Of a DNA stretch of 64,000 bases, positions 45,299-56,140 are shown one piece after another. The stretch covers positions 62,001-126,000 of the forward strand of contig JAWWNJ010000069.1 in NCBI GenBank assembly GCA_037176885.1, in the 5' to 3' direction. Under the pieces are notes generated by a model that did not search any database, was not told the origin of the DNA, and saw only the letters and a list, made by a program, of their open reading frames with translations. The first letter of the stretch is position 1. Every line of letters starts with the position of its first letter. The stretch is from Favolaschia claudopus. Taxonomy: Eukaryota > Basidiomycota > Agaricomycetes > Agaricales > Mycenaceae. A program made the translations under genes and the position numbers.

Positions 45299-46166
45299 CT
45301 ACATGACAACACATTTGTGGGGTACCACCGTCCGTTTGCTAGGCTTGGGTGCCACAGCAAGCTCAGCCTCTTCAGCCTTTCTTCGACGCAAAGCGCGTAT
45401 CAGCGTGATAACCATACGTTCCACATTCTGTGCTGTCTTTGCCGACGTTTCGAGAAATTCGCATCCCAGCTCCCTAGCTGACGCAGCGCCTTCCTCCTTG
45501 GACACCTCACGAGCAGAATGCGCATCAGCTCGATTGCCAATTAGGATGAAGGGCGGAAGCATTTTCGTAGCTCTTACGAGGGTTTGATGGAAAGCTGCTA
45601 TTTTGTCGAAGCTTTCACGGGAGGTGGCGGAATATATGAGGACGAAGCCTTGTCCGTCCCTGCCATTGACAAGTCAGTCGAATGAGCTCGATAGCGAGGA
45701 GGGGAAGATAGAGACGTTCCTCATCAGTTCTTCCCTCATTGCAGCAGAATGGTCTAAGAAATGTCGGTTGATTATCGACCATGAGTGACCGGAGAATATA
45801 ATTCCCACCTTCTGCATCCAAAACTTCCACAAAACACATCCGGTTGTCGACTACGAGCTGCTTCCGGAAAGGACCCGGTTCCAAGGGATATACCTGTGCC
45901 ATTGTTATTAGTCACCCCTTCCGATGCTTGGTAGTGGGAATAAGATACATCTTCAGAAAGGGCGTGGTGAGCAAAACGCGTTAACGTACCTGAACAACGA
46001 AAGATGACGCACCAGGAATGCAATTCAGCGTGAACTGAATCACGGTAGAGACTTGTGAGCACTCGTCATTGAAATTATATAGTGATAGGTTCTTACTTAC
46101 CATGGTCGCGAGAGTGGTTTTACCCACCCGAGAGTCACCCAGCAGAGCGATTGTCCATTGATCCAT
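45299..46166 (-). CDS. Ras-like small GTPase, altered and perhaps damaged (copy 2)
   Basis: Exons 46166-46101, 46034-45990, 45896-45809, 45753-45716 and about 45659-45299, by comparison with 31073-31949. Motifs: P-loop GDSRVGKT, FTLNCIPG, FRKQLVVDNR, LVGN-type GNRAD, ETSAK and a C-terminal CVVM prenylation box. As in copy 1, the switch II DTAGQ is absent (VLDAED...AMREELMRN). Exon 4 is 38 nt in both copies. At the last junction the only AG (CAG at 45662-45660) leaves one extra base, so the final exon does not join in frame; the acceptor used in copy 1 is not conserved. It may be a recent pseudogene or use an unusual acceptor. Confidence 0.6.
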
Positions 46167-47076
46167 TCAGACCCTTGCAGCGTCGGAGGTTCCTTGAATG
46201 AACGAGCAGATTGTCAGCCGAGTACAGTAGTTCCAGTGAGTCTAGTATACCCCGTTTGACAACGGAAAAGCAAAGCTTCAACGCGCGAGCGGTCACAAGA
46301 TGATGGTAGAAGACAAGCCGGAAACGGATGTATGGCTTTGTTTGGCGAGTGATCGGGAAATGCCGACGTGACTTGCTCTTGACCGCCATCTCACATTCTA
46401 ACGAACCCTATGAAGACTTTGCCGGCTGCTCGAACGGCGATGCTTCTCGTTGAAAATTCTAAAATATCTAAAAAATATCTCTCTCAGAAACCGCAGCTCT
46501 CTCTCGCTCTCTCCGTCTGCCCGTGACGTGTCATTTTCTCTGATTAAACTCTCGAATACCACCCTTCTCTGAAACTCGGAATGTTTAGCTCTCATTAGAG
46601 ACGCCTCAAAAGAAGAGGTCTTGCGCCAAGTCAATGATTCCCACAAGTCTGGCGTTGGGAAGGCTAGAAAAAATTCGCATACCTTTTTCTCACCGATCTC
46701 AGGCACGACTCAACACTCATTCATCCAAGTCTCAAGTCAACGATCCCCGTAGGCAAATGCCAATTGATTTCGTTTTGGATTCGATGTTGCCGGTGATTCA
46801 CGGGAAAGGTGAGTTAAACATCTGCATTTCGAAATTATCACTGTCGCATTCGACAGGAATTCCCAGAACGCGGGCTTTGCTTTGCTGCTATGTATTGCGA
46901 ATTCCTTTCCCGGAGGTAGGTACGTGTTGCATTCGATTTCTTCTCCGCCGGTACGCTGATTATCCTACCTCCTTGTGGGTTGTCGGTTTAGGTTTGCGGA
47001 GGTCATCTGACCGTCCAACAATTTATTTCTACGAGTTGAAACAGGGTGAGTGAGTACATAGCATCAATCGACGAAT
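46167..47076. other. Exon-like fragment, no complete gene
   Basis: On the plus strand, MPIDFVLDSMLPVIHG followed by GTGAGT, then GIPRTRALLCCYVLRIPFPE followed by GTAGGT, and LRRSSDRPTIYFYELKQ followed by GTGAGT look like three successive exons (46757-47045). The next exon would lie in the methyltransferase copy, so this may be a truncated gene remnant. Confidence 0.3.
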
Positions 47077-48293
47077 CTACGCAGTCGCACGACGCCTTGC
47101 CCAAACGAAATAATAATCCATCGCAGCCTTATTATCCGGTCTCTCCTGCTCCTCATTGTACGCCCGCGTCATTTCAACCGTCAACCCCTTATCACTGTAC
47201 ACCTTTGCCAAATTCTCCGACGCCGTCTTGATCGACTGCTTCATCCCAAGCCCTAAGTTGTTCAGCGCTTCGTCTGACAACAAGTCAGCTCAGCCTACGA
47301 CGAATGGAACGTAATACCAGGTCCATTCCCACCCAACGGCAACGCCGCCATCTTCACATTAACATCCTCGAATTCCCCCAACGCCTGTATCAATCCCTCG
47401 ACTTTACTCCCGATCTGAACGTCAGCGCCGATACCGGCGAGTAATTCTTTGATCTTGTTCATGAACGCGCGGGTCGCGGGGCCGCCGGTTTCGGCGAAAC
47501 TGACGAGGTCGGGTTCTTCGATGATGAGGAATCCGCCGGGTTTGACGAGACGAGAGGCGCGAAGGAGGATGTCGGGTGCGTTCAGGACCTTGTCGAAATC
47601 AGTTGAGTTATTACTCTCCAGAATGGATGCATTGAACTGACGTGAAGCAGGACATTGCGAGTGTGCACCACGTCGAAGCTACCAACATCGAATTCGAGCT
47701 CCTTTGTCAAATCGGCGATTTGGAATTTCATGTTGGACGGAAATGTCCTGCGAAATGCGTTGAGCTTTACCAAGCGCTGAAGTTCATTCCGAACCTATCC
47801 GGTAGTTTCGCTCTATCAACCGCAAGAATCTCCGCGTCAGGGAATTGAGCCGCCGCTTGCACAGCCCTACAAAATAAGTATCTCTTTCAATTCTGTCTCG
47901 CTCTCCATATGAATGAAACCTAGGCTTACCATGCGCCACTTCCACATCTATCCTCAAAGTGCACAATCAGACTTACGGAGAAGATGCATCAATCGGAATT
48001 CTGCGCACCCTAAATCCAAGATCTTCGTCAAATTCGGACGCATCTCCTCCAACGGCGCGGGTCCGAGCTTTCCTTCGAAATATTCGGTGTATGCGAGGTG
48101 CATGGCGTCGAGCCTGCAAGGTAAACAAAACAAAGCGCTCAGATTCTCTTTGCAATTGAGAATAGGAGAGGGGGGGCTGAGGGAAACTCACCGCGCTTCA
48201 TCGTGCGGCTACTCATTTGATTCAAGGGTGAGCTCTCATGAGTGGGAATCGATTATCCGATAGACTAACGTGGGCTGGGGATTCTGAAGACAT
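47077..48293 (-). pseudogene. SAM-dependent methyltransferase, frameshifted (copy 2)
   Basis: Seven exons: 48293-48270 (MSSESPAH), 48208-48192, 48113-48009, 47947-47930, 47866-47795, 47747-47642 and 47588-47077. Sizes and phases equal copy 1 (12078-13245) exon for exon up to the last. Motif I CGSGAW is intact. In the last exon about 19 nt are missing relative to copy 1, creating an in-frame TAG at 47297-47295 after GNGPGITFHSS and shifting the remaining about 70 codons (ALNNLGLGMKQSIKTASENL...) out of frame. A truncated protein of about 211 aa could still be made. The first exon, missing from copy 1, is present here. Confidence 0.75.
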
Positions 48294-48755
48294 TCGGTGG
48301 CTTTGCAACGAGAAAGATTCGGAGGAGAAAGGAGACGGTCGAGCGTCCGCGCGTCCCTTTTTGTACCGGGGCTCAATTGAGTTGATGACACAATCTCGCT
48401 GAATAAGCGGCGACAGCCCGCCCCGACGGGATGGATCGGGATTTCGCACGTTTTGACACTGAGCGCCTTTGACGCGCCGGTATGAACATATCATTTATCC
48501 AAATGGCGCAGAGATTTTCTCATGTTTTATGCCATTGTAGCGTAGGGTTATCTCAGGTAACTTATATCTTGTAAGTATTACAGGCATGTCAAAGCGAGGG
48601 TTGATCGGCGGAACACCTTCCAAACGGCGGTACATGAAGGAACGTGCGGCCGCGGGGAAGCGGGAGGCGGCTTCGTTCGGGAAAGATTAGGTAGACGACA
48701 GTTGCCTTCAAGTCTTCTTGATCAAGTATCCAGCAATCGAATTTATGTTTATAAT
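48294..48755. other. Intergenic, no gene seen
   Basis: Spacer between the methyltransferase start and the NLR-like gene's 3' end. No gene or repeat was recognised. Confidence 0.35.
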
Positions 48756-51700
48756 CTACAATACAACAGATGCTAGCAGTTGTTCGACATCATCAACTTG
48801 CCTTGCTTGGGACGATTTCTCGAACAAAGTCCTTGCTTGACGCAGCAATTCAACAAATCTTGGCACATCCCCTTCCTTCCGACAAATTTTTGCGATGCGA
48901 GTTAGGCACTTGGCCTGGTGTCTATGAATCCCCATGGCGGCACATCCTTCAAGTGAAGTCTGGAATAGATGGCGAGCGGTTACTTGGTCGCCCGACCGGA
49001 GAAACATGTCGCCAATATATCTCAGAGCGAGATATACTGATGGCATAATCTCTGCTTTCTTGGCATACCCGAACATCACGACTGCATACGCAAATGTTGT
49101 CTCGGGCTGATGCATCCCATAGTCCGGGTCTGCCAGTTTGCAGAGGCATTCCAGCGCGAAATTGGGTTCTGCCCTGAAAACGGAGAGCCATTTCTTGAAG
49201 CAGGTTGCGGGCTCGACGACGTCGCCGCGACGCAATTGCAGCTCGGCGTCGACGCGATCGCAGTGGAAAATCGAACCAGGCGATTTTAACTCTGTGAACA
49301 CAGCTCTCGCCTTGTTCACGTTCTTCCGAACCGCTGCCTCTTCCACATCTGTCGCACAGTCGATTGTTGCGAGGCCCAGCAAAGCATATCCATGCTCCAT
49401 AGGTTCGCTTCCCTTTGACGTCTTTGCCAAGATGTCCATTTGAAGCAGACGAGCCGTATGGTAGTCGGTTTTAAGAAGATGAATCTGTGCTTCTGCACTG
49501 GTAATGGAAGAATGGAGCTCGCTCGTATGCATGCCGCACACTGCCAGTACGCTTTTGGTTTCTGCACAAAGCGCCAAACCATATTGGAAATCTCCAAGAA
49601 TGAACACAGAATATATTTCCGCCTTCATGGCGTGAGCCTGTGCCAGCAAGTAGCCATTTTGGATGAAAGCCTGTCGAGCCTGCCGTGCGTAATTTCTGCC
49701 GAGTCGAGCATTGCCTCTGTATTCGTACACTTCCGAGAAATGCATCAAGGCCTTGCCTTTGCCCGTGAGATCGTGGTTCTCTGTGGAGAGTGCGAGAGCG
49801 AGCTCGCAGTATTTCTCAGAAGTTGCGGGGTCGCCATTGTTATAGAGATAATACGCCGCCAAAACGTTGTAGAATTGAACTTTCAAATGTTCAAAAAGTG
49901 AAGAGGAAATAGCACTACCAAGCAACCTACCTTCGCCAACGCGATCATTCGCTAATTTGAACTCTTGAATACCTTGGCTTTCCAAGTCGTCCGCCAGAGC
50001 TCGGCTTTCGTAGAGATGCTGCGACTCGAAAGCGGCAGCGATGTACTCGGCACGAGCTTGATGGTCTTGACAATTCTCGAATAGGCCGGGCAGGTAAGCC
50101 CGTAAAGGTGAAAGGCCCCTTCCCGTGGCCCGGAGAAATGAATCTAAGGTAAGAATTCTACAAATAGCGTTTCATGACAGTCACAAGTTAACTTCCAGGG
50201 AAAACATACCTGCGAATCTGCCACGCCGCGCCCTCCTCATCCTGTTCTATCGACCAGAGCAAGACGCTTTGCAAATTTCCCAGGTTGGCAGCAATTCTGG
50301 GAACGCTCTCGAGAGTTGGAATTTGACGAAAGGACTTCCACAGCATGAGAACCTCATAGAGATACGTCGTCAGCGGTCGAACTAACTCAGCCTCCGGCGG
50401 ATGAACGGCGCGAATGTATTCGCGGACTGGAGCCAGTGCTTTGATTCGTTTATCGCGATCAGAATATGCGAGCGAAGTTCGGAGAAGAGCGAGTTTGCAT
50501 TGGTCGAGGTTTGCGATGGGTAGTCGGCATTGCATCAAGTCGGCTTCAGAAATTCCATCCGGGAGAAGGGAAATTGCTTGGAGCAGCATCTTCGCACCAG
50601 GGAACATCGTCATACGAGGACTCGAGAGAGACATGCTGATCGAGATGTCTAGATTGGAGCGCCTGTCGTAACCCTCGGAGAGAATCTTGGTACGCTCGTT
50701 CCTCCAACGCACTATCACCCTGGCACTCCCTTCGAGCGAAACAATGTTGGCAATGAGGCTCAGGGCAAGGGGAACATTATCTGTGAGTGGCAAAAGGTCG
50801 TCGAGATCCGTGTTGTCCTCTGATTCGTCGGAGATCTCGAGGAAGGTCTGACGAGCAGCTTCATCAGAAAGAGGGCGTAACGGCGGGAGGAAAGGTCGGG
50901 TCCAGCGAACTCGTCCTGGGCGCTCTACTCCGCGCATAGTAATCTAGTATGAGAATGATCAATCGGAGATGAACATCATTAAAACGGCGGATATCTCACC
51001 ACAAGAGCAAGCTCAGGGATATCGGTCAATAGTGATAAAAACTCTTCTACCTCCTCGCGTTCTGAACTCGGTTCCCAAGGCGTTTCAAAGTTATCCAGAA
51101 TGAGGAGAGTGGTTGAAGATGCCATGAGGGTATGCAACACGCCCGGTTTGGATGGTTCTGCATGTATATGTGAAGCAACGATACCGATTAGATCACGGCA
51201 AGTGGAGGCAGCATCACAGGGAACAAAGTATCGGTGTTGGTACATGTCGATAACCTCCGGCAGATTTAGAACCGAAGTAGCCAAGGCTGTCTTCCCGATT
51301 CCACCGGTACCCAGGATCGCGACTCTACGAGGGGAGTCTTGAAGGAGGATGGATAGAATTTGCTTGAGTTCATTGTCACGACCGTTGAAAACTTTAGGTG
51401 TGCCGGGGAGCAGCGATGCTATAGAATCAACGCTGTGGGATAAAAAAGATAAGAACCGGAAGATGAATGAGCGTCCGTACGAATAGGCGCACCTCGGGAG
51501 GTTTCTCGTTTTCCAAATCTCAGCATCGGTAGTCTAGATGCCTCGATGAACGATTGGTGAATTTATAGCTCAGAGATCATTCACCGATAACTGACTGGCT
51601 GAATCCAGTTTCGATAGGTCTGAAATGATGGACAATAATTCTTCCCTCCTGCGCTGACTGTCACGCTCAATCTCTCCAAGCTGCTGGGTTGCTTGAATGG

Positions 51701-52287
51701 TAGAATATATCTCGACACTCGTCAACGTCAACGTTAATGATTAGACAAGGATCACATACTGTGAATGCTTTGAGAGATTGCCTCATCTCTTCTCTACATT
51801 CCTCCACTTGCTGAGTATTCGTACCGAGCCAAAGCCGCCTAAATCTCCCCGAGCTCGCGTCCGCGTCCATCAACGAGTGAATCTTCTGTAAAGTACTGTG
51901 TACAAAATTGTCATATTAACTTAATTCTCAAGGACAAAAACGAACCGAGCGAAATTTCCGAGGTTATATAGGATGGACTGAGGTAGAAAGTCGGATGACT
52001 CTGCACCGAGGGACAGATCGATGACGACCCAAAGCAGCTCTTGTACTTGTTTCAACAGTTGCAGATGCTCTTGCTTGTGTGCCTTCGCAGACTGTCAAAA
52101 ACAATTCAGCCGGAATTCTGTGTGTTAGATAGCGACGCACCTGGAAGATGCCAAGAATCGCAAAACATATCCCGCAAATCGCAGGCAGGAACGGGACCTG
52201 CAATGCTCTCGATACGTCCTGGAGCGCTCCAACAGCAGTCGCAGTTTCTTGCAGAATGCCAGAGCTTACTTTCTCAGATGGAGGCAT
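48756..52287 (-). CDS. NLR-like protein: NB-ARC with TPR repeats
   Basis: Eight exons, all phases closing: 52287-52141, 52091-51946, 51895-51760, 51710-51585, 51533-51493, 51432-51000, 50943-50210, 50157-48756. The product is about 1,054 aa. The N-terminal about 190 residues are helical (ALQDVSRALQVPFLPAICG, LLKQVQELLWVVIDLS). The NB-ARC domain has FNGRDNELKQIL, P-loop GTGGIGKTALA and Walker B TTLLILDNFETPW. A winged-helix-like region (MLLQAISLLPDGISEADLMQ) is followed by about 500 residues of TPR-like repeats (YYLYNNGDPATSEKYCELAL, HAMKAEIYSVFILGDFQYG). Fungal NLRs of this plan are proposed to act in non-self recognition and programmed cell death. The P-loop is intact. It sits between the HNH-like and methyltransferase copies. 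Confidence 0.88.
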
Positions 52288-52517
52288 GGTGATTCAGAGT
52301 GGGAAGCACGATTGAGGATATGACGACTCTCCTTCGAGATATAACATCGGATTTGAATCCCTTGATAAGCTTCACGTACCGCTCCGCCAAAAGGGAGCCC
52401 GCAACGCCGCAGCGACCGAAGCAGACCCCGGTTTGCCCGAATCTGGAACAATGTACTATACCGAATGAAGACATATTGTCAAAGGAAAAGTGACTGATGT
52501 GATTGTAGAGATACTTC

Positions 52518-52973
52518 CTACGCGCCGTCGGGTGCCTCATAGTTAAAGCGTGTCCCACCAGAGCTATATCCGGATGTGCTTTCTTGATACGTCGGCGGTT
52601 CGGAATCGTATACTGTCATATACCCAGCTGAAAAATGACATATAAAAATTATATTTGCTCTCAACGACACACCGCTGGTCAGGGGCGGCGACTGCGGAGT
52701 TGTCGAGCTGCTACTTCCGCAGAGCTTTTGGAATGCTTCATCCATCTGTGCTCGACCCTCGCGGGCCACATTATGGTGTTTTTGCTCGCCTTTGTTCTCT
52801 ACGTCATCAATTGCACCGAGGAAGGTCCCGCGCACGGTTTCCACAACACACACTATAAAGATAAGCTTATTCAGAGATGTTTCACTGGGAATCAACCATG
52901 AACAAGTTGGCACACAGTCCTGTCTAGTTGTTAGTTTGAGCGGCAATTCAAATTTAAAAATCATTCGCCGCAC
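52518..52973 (-). CDS. Small conserved-looking hypothetical protein, 5' end unresolved
   Basis: The last exon 52627-52518 (GYMTVYDSEPPTYQESTSGY, GTRFNYEAPDGA) joins across a 45-nt intron to 52673 and upstream. That part reads ETVRGTFLGAIDDVENKGE, then NVAREGRAQMDEAFQKL. The xxRGTxLGAxD...AxxGRxxxDEG pattern is one I associate with short basidiomycete hypothetical proteins, but I cannot name a family. The start codon is unclear because no convincing ATG exon was found. It lies between the NLR-like and HNH-like genes and shares their strand. Confidence 0.45.
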   Translation of the reverse strand: MRRMIFKFELPLKLTTRQDCVPTCSWLIPSETSLNKLIFIVCVVETVRGTFLGAIDDVENKGEQKHHNVAREGRAQMDEAFQKLCGSSSSTTPQSPPLTSGVSLRANIIFICHFSAGYMTVYDSEPPTYQESTSGYSSGGTRFNYEAPDGA

Positions 52974-53329
52974 CAGAATGTGCCCCTTATGACCGTCTCT
53001 GTGGATCCCGAAGGCCGAGTTGCTGGCTTTACGGCCGGGGGGAGGGGATTCGAGAGTAGTCTGGTGTTTTCAGAGGCCTTACTTTGGGACATGAGGGGAG
53101 GAGACAAGTTATCGCGGTGATATTGCTGCCGTTATGATGTGGCATCAGTGATCATCATCAAACGCGGTCACGTGTAAACAACACATCTTCTCCTTCAAGA
53201 GTCCTTGCATGGCGGGTATTGAGCAGACTTAGACAGAGCTGCTTTAAGTTGATGAGTGGAACTTTCCCTTTGATTGGCCATGGTCTACAGTTGAAATAGA
53301 AACCTGAAGACATTTTAGCGTATCAGCTC
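52974..53329. other. 3' flank of HNH-like gene B
   Basis: From about 53160 to 53330 the sequence is the conserved 3' flank also found after copy A (ending near 12067). The rest shows nothing. Confidence 0.4.
53159..53174 (-). promoter_or_regulatory. CACGTG-ACCGCGTTTG motif downstream of HNH-like gene B
   Basis: The same composite motif as at 12054, read on the minus strand, preceded by the conserved GAAGATGTGTTGTTT. Confidence 0.3.
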
Positions 53330-54678
53330 TCACGACCTGCCCTCGAGAGAAGCTCTCTGTTCCTCATATTCCGTTAACACCGCCTTGCCAATCGGCGTCT
53401 CCCACTTGGGATGCTTCGGATCGTAGCCCCATTCCGCCACTTCTTCGAACAAGTCGTCGGGGTTGAGGCCAGGCTCTGATTTCTCAAACGCGATATCACC
53501 ACCATAGAAGTGGACCATGAGGGTCCGTTTAAAGTTCGCTCGCCAATATTGCTCCGCCCCTGCGGGAAGGGATGGCAGCTCGGTAGGGAGCGAGGGAGCA
53601 TTTGGGTACGATGTTAGGTCGGCAAATGTAACAATGCGCTTGTTATCCTGCCAATATAAACAGTGAGATACATGAAATGCTTCACAGCGCCATCTGAAGA
53701 TTACATCGATGTCCACACTGAACATATTCTCCATGAAGGGCTCGACCAGCGCTTGGCACAGTGTAACAGCGTTGTCAATCGTGTTGAACATTTTGTTGAT
53801 ACCACGTTGGTCTTCTCTGTTGGGATACAACTTGGGATATCGATATCAGCCGATGCCCAAAGAAGAAAAGAAAAATAGTCGCATACAGTATCTGCCAAAG
53901 CCGGTAAAAACAACCAAACCACACGGGTAGGAAGGTCGTTCCGACCGGTTATGCAGCAAACATTCCCGTCCCTGGCACGTACTTCCGCGATGGTGGACTC
54001 CGACAACTTGCTCTGGACGGCAAGTTAGCGGCGGAACCAGACGGCAAAACGAATGCAGAAGTGATAGCTTGCCTCTTCATTAAAATCACCATGGCCGCGT
54101 TTGGCCACAGTAGCTGCATCGCGCACAAATTTTGCGAAGGTATGAGGAGGTACATCGGCCCCGATCGAATCGCCAAATGGCTGGTTGCCTAGTGTATTCA
54201 AATAAGATTTATGTTAGACAGTTGCAGGTGTTGGAACAGCGGGGATACACGAACCAATATAGGGTCCATAGACACCGGGTTCCAGCAATTGTGTGGAGTT
54301 GCGTGAAATGGTTGAATCCTCGCAGGTATCCAGTCCATAGCGCACAAGGCCGAGCCCTCTCAGGGTTATCCTGCGCAGTTCAATGTGCGGGGAAAAGTAC
54401 CTCTTGTCGCCCTCCATGATATCGAGCCAACGATAGAACTGTTTGACACTCATATTGTGGCGCGAGAGATTCCAGCCTGTAAATTGAAGTCAATACCCTC
54501 TAGTACGACGGAGGAAAGATGTCAGTAAGTACCTCCGACGATGAAAACCAACGGCAACCTTGAGAAGGAGAACAGGAAGAAGTTGCGGCACTGTGCGATC
54601 GAACGTTGAGATTCGACAAATCTAGAGAATATGAGACAGTAGTTTAGATGAATTTAATGAAATTCACTGGTGGGACAT
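53330..54678 (-). CDS. HNH-nuclease-domain-like protein (copy B)
   Basis: Seven exons mirror copy A (10529-11873) one for one: 54678-54668, 54621-54533, 54476-54255, 54188-54043, 54012-53887, 53830-53705, 53647-53330. Sizes are identical except exon 6, one codon shorter. The product is about 345 aa. RDGNVCCITGR is present, and the downstream His expected in an HNH site is again missing. The 30-nt fourth intron is kept, supporting it as real. All frames are open, so both copies may be expressed. The 11-nt first exon and TATA box position are also conserved. Function unknown. Confidence 0.75.
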
Positions 54679-54727
54679 GGCGCCGGGCGGTTGAAGTGAG
54701 GCTCGTGCAAGGGTTCGTGTCGAGCTT

Positions 54728-54736
54728 GAATATATA
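54728..54736 (-). promoter_or_regulatory. TATA box of HNH-like gene B
   Basis: TATATATTC on the minus strand, about 50 bp before the ATG at 54678, matching copy A. Confidence 0.5.
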
Positions 54737-54888
54737 CTGCCGGTCGGATCATCGGCCCTGCGGCCTTTGGTTGCGTGGCTTGTGGGTCAAACGTGCTTTC
54801 GGAGGCTTTCTTGGGGACATGAGGACCGAGGTTGAGGAGTCGAGGTATCGGTTGAGGATTGCTGTCGTTGCATGCGGCATCGGCGATC

Positions 54889-54903
54889 AAACGCGGTCAC
54901 GTG
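54889..54903 (-). promoter_or_regulatory. CACGTG-ACCGCGTTTG motif upstream of HNH-like gene B
   Basis: The composite motif at the position equivalent to 10305 in copy A, followed in both by ATCGCCGATGC. Confidence 0.35.
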
Positions 54904-56140
54904 GAGTGAAGTTGGCTGCTTCCACCTCTGAATACCGGGTCGAGTTTATAAACAAGAAAGGGTGGATACCTAGAGCTTGCTACTCAAGTAGAGTTATTCA
55001 AACTGAAAGCGTCGGATCTTCGTCTATTATCCGACTCTAGATCGCGCTACAGCCAGCGATACGACCAGTGTCAGTGGATTTCAACGTACTGTGAGAGGAC
55101 TCACCCGCAGATAGTAGCACCGAGATTCTTGTAGGTACTGAGTACGGAGGGTTTTGACTCTGACCGAAACGAGATCTTACGAAGATCAGACGGAGATTGA
55201 ATAGACATAGAGAAACGACGTACGATGTTTTAGTTCATGAACACGAATGTCAAAAAAACAAATATCAGGAAACCCCAGGCAATGCATTACATCATCACAT
55301 CGTCAAGTTCAAACGAATGGTAGAAGATATCTGCATCAGGGATAAAAACGAGTAGCCATGGCAGGAAATCAGAAAAGGAAAAGCAATAGGAAACGGCAAC
55401 TCACAGTACTCACGAATTTCCGTTCCGGGCGTAAGTAGACGAATCGGCGAGGATCGAAACAGGCACGCTCGCGTAGCACAAAGCTTGATATTGAATGGCC
55501 TAAAATAACAAGAAACGAGTGAAGTTCACGGAAAAAGCCATACAACACGGCTGCAGCAGGTATTCACTTATCCCCAAATCGAAGGGGATGGTCACGAGAT
55601 GCGTTTCGATTCGGAATGTCTACAAGAAGTATACTATCAGCGGTAAAGCGACGAGAAAGAGCCAATCGTACGCGCACCGAGGAGAGTTTGGTCGGGTTTG
55701 TTGGTTTGAGTGCTGGTCTCGAGGAGGATCGAGTGGGAACCAAGTACCATCGAAAGATCAGTGAGCGGGACAGACCGCAATTGATTCTATGCTCCAATTG
55801 AACATTATTCGATCGTAAGTTAGAGATGAGCTATTGATTCGAACAGGTAAGCCTACCAGGGAGAGACAAAGATGAGCAATAGAATAGAAAACGACTCACA
55901 CATGGTTCCGTTGTGAAGGACGCAAACGGAGCGGGGATGATCAAGTGGGACGGGGTTCAATGCTCAATTGCTTGAAAGAATAAACTTGCGGAATGGACCC
56001 AAAGACGAAGAGCTCGAGACCGTACGGTGGAACAAAACCGACCGGGAATCTGTACGCACTACCTGTTGACATAGAGGAGACTACGGATAGTTGGAGTCGC
56101 CGATTTGATACAGCCAAGATCGGGCTTGCTTGAGGCATTT
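54904..56140. other. Upstream block shared with HNH-like gene A
   Basis: The inverted counterpart of parts of 9260-10300. Conserved patches include the one at 55960-56060, the one at 55640-55830 with CTGATAGTATA, and the one near 55440-55510. No complete protein could be assembled. Confidence 0.45.

Noticed and set aside
52266..52558. Minus-strand frame upstream of the NLR start as an extra N-terminal exon
   Set aside because: No donor joins it in phase to the next exon, and the ATG at 52287 already gives a complete first exon.
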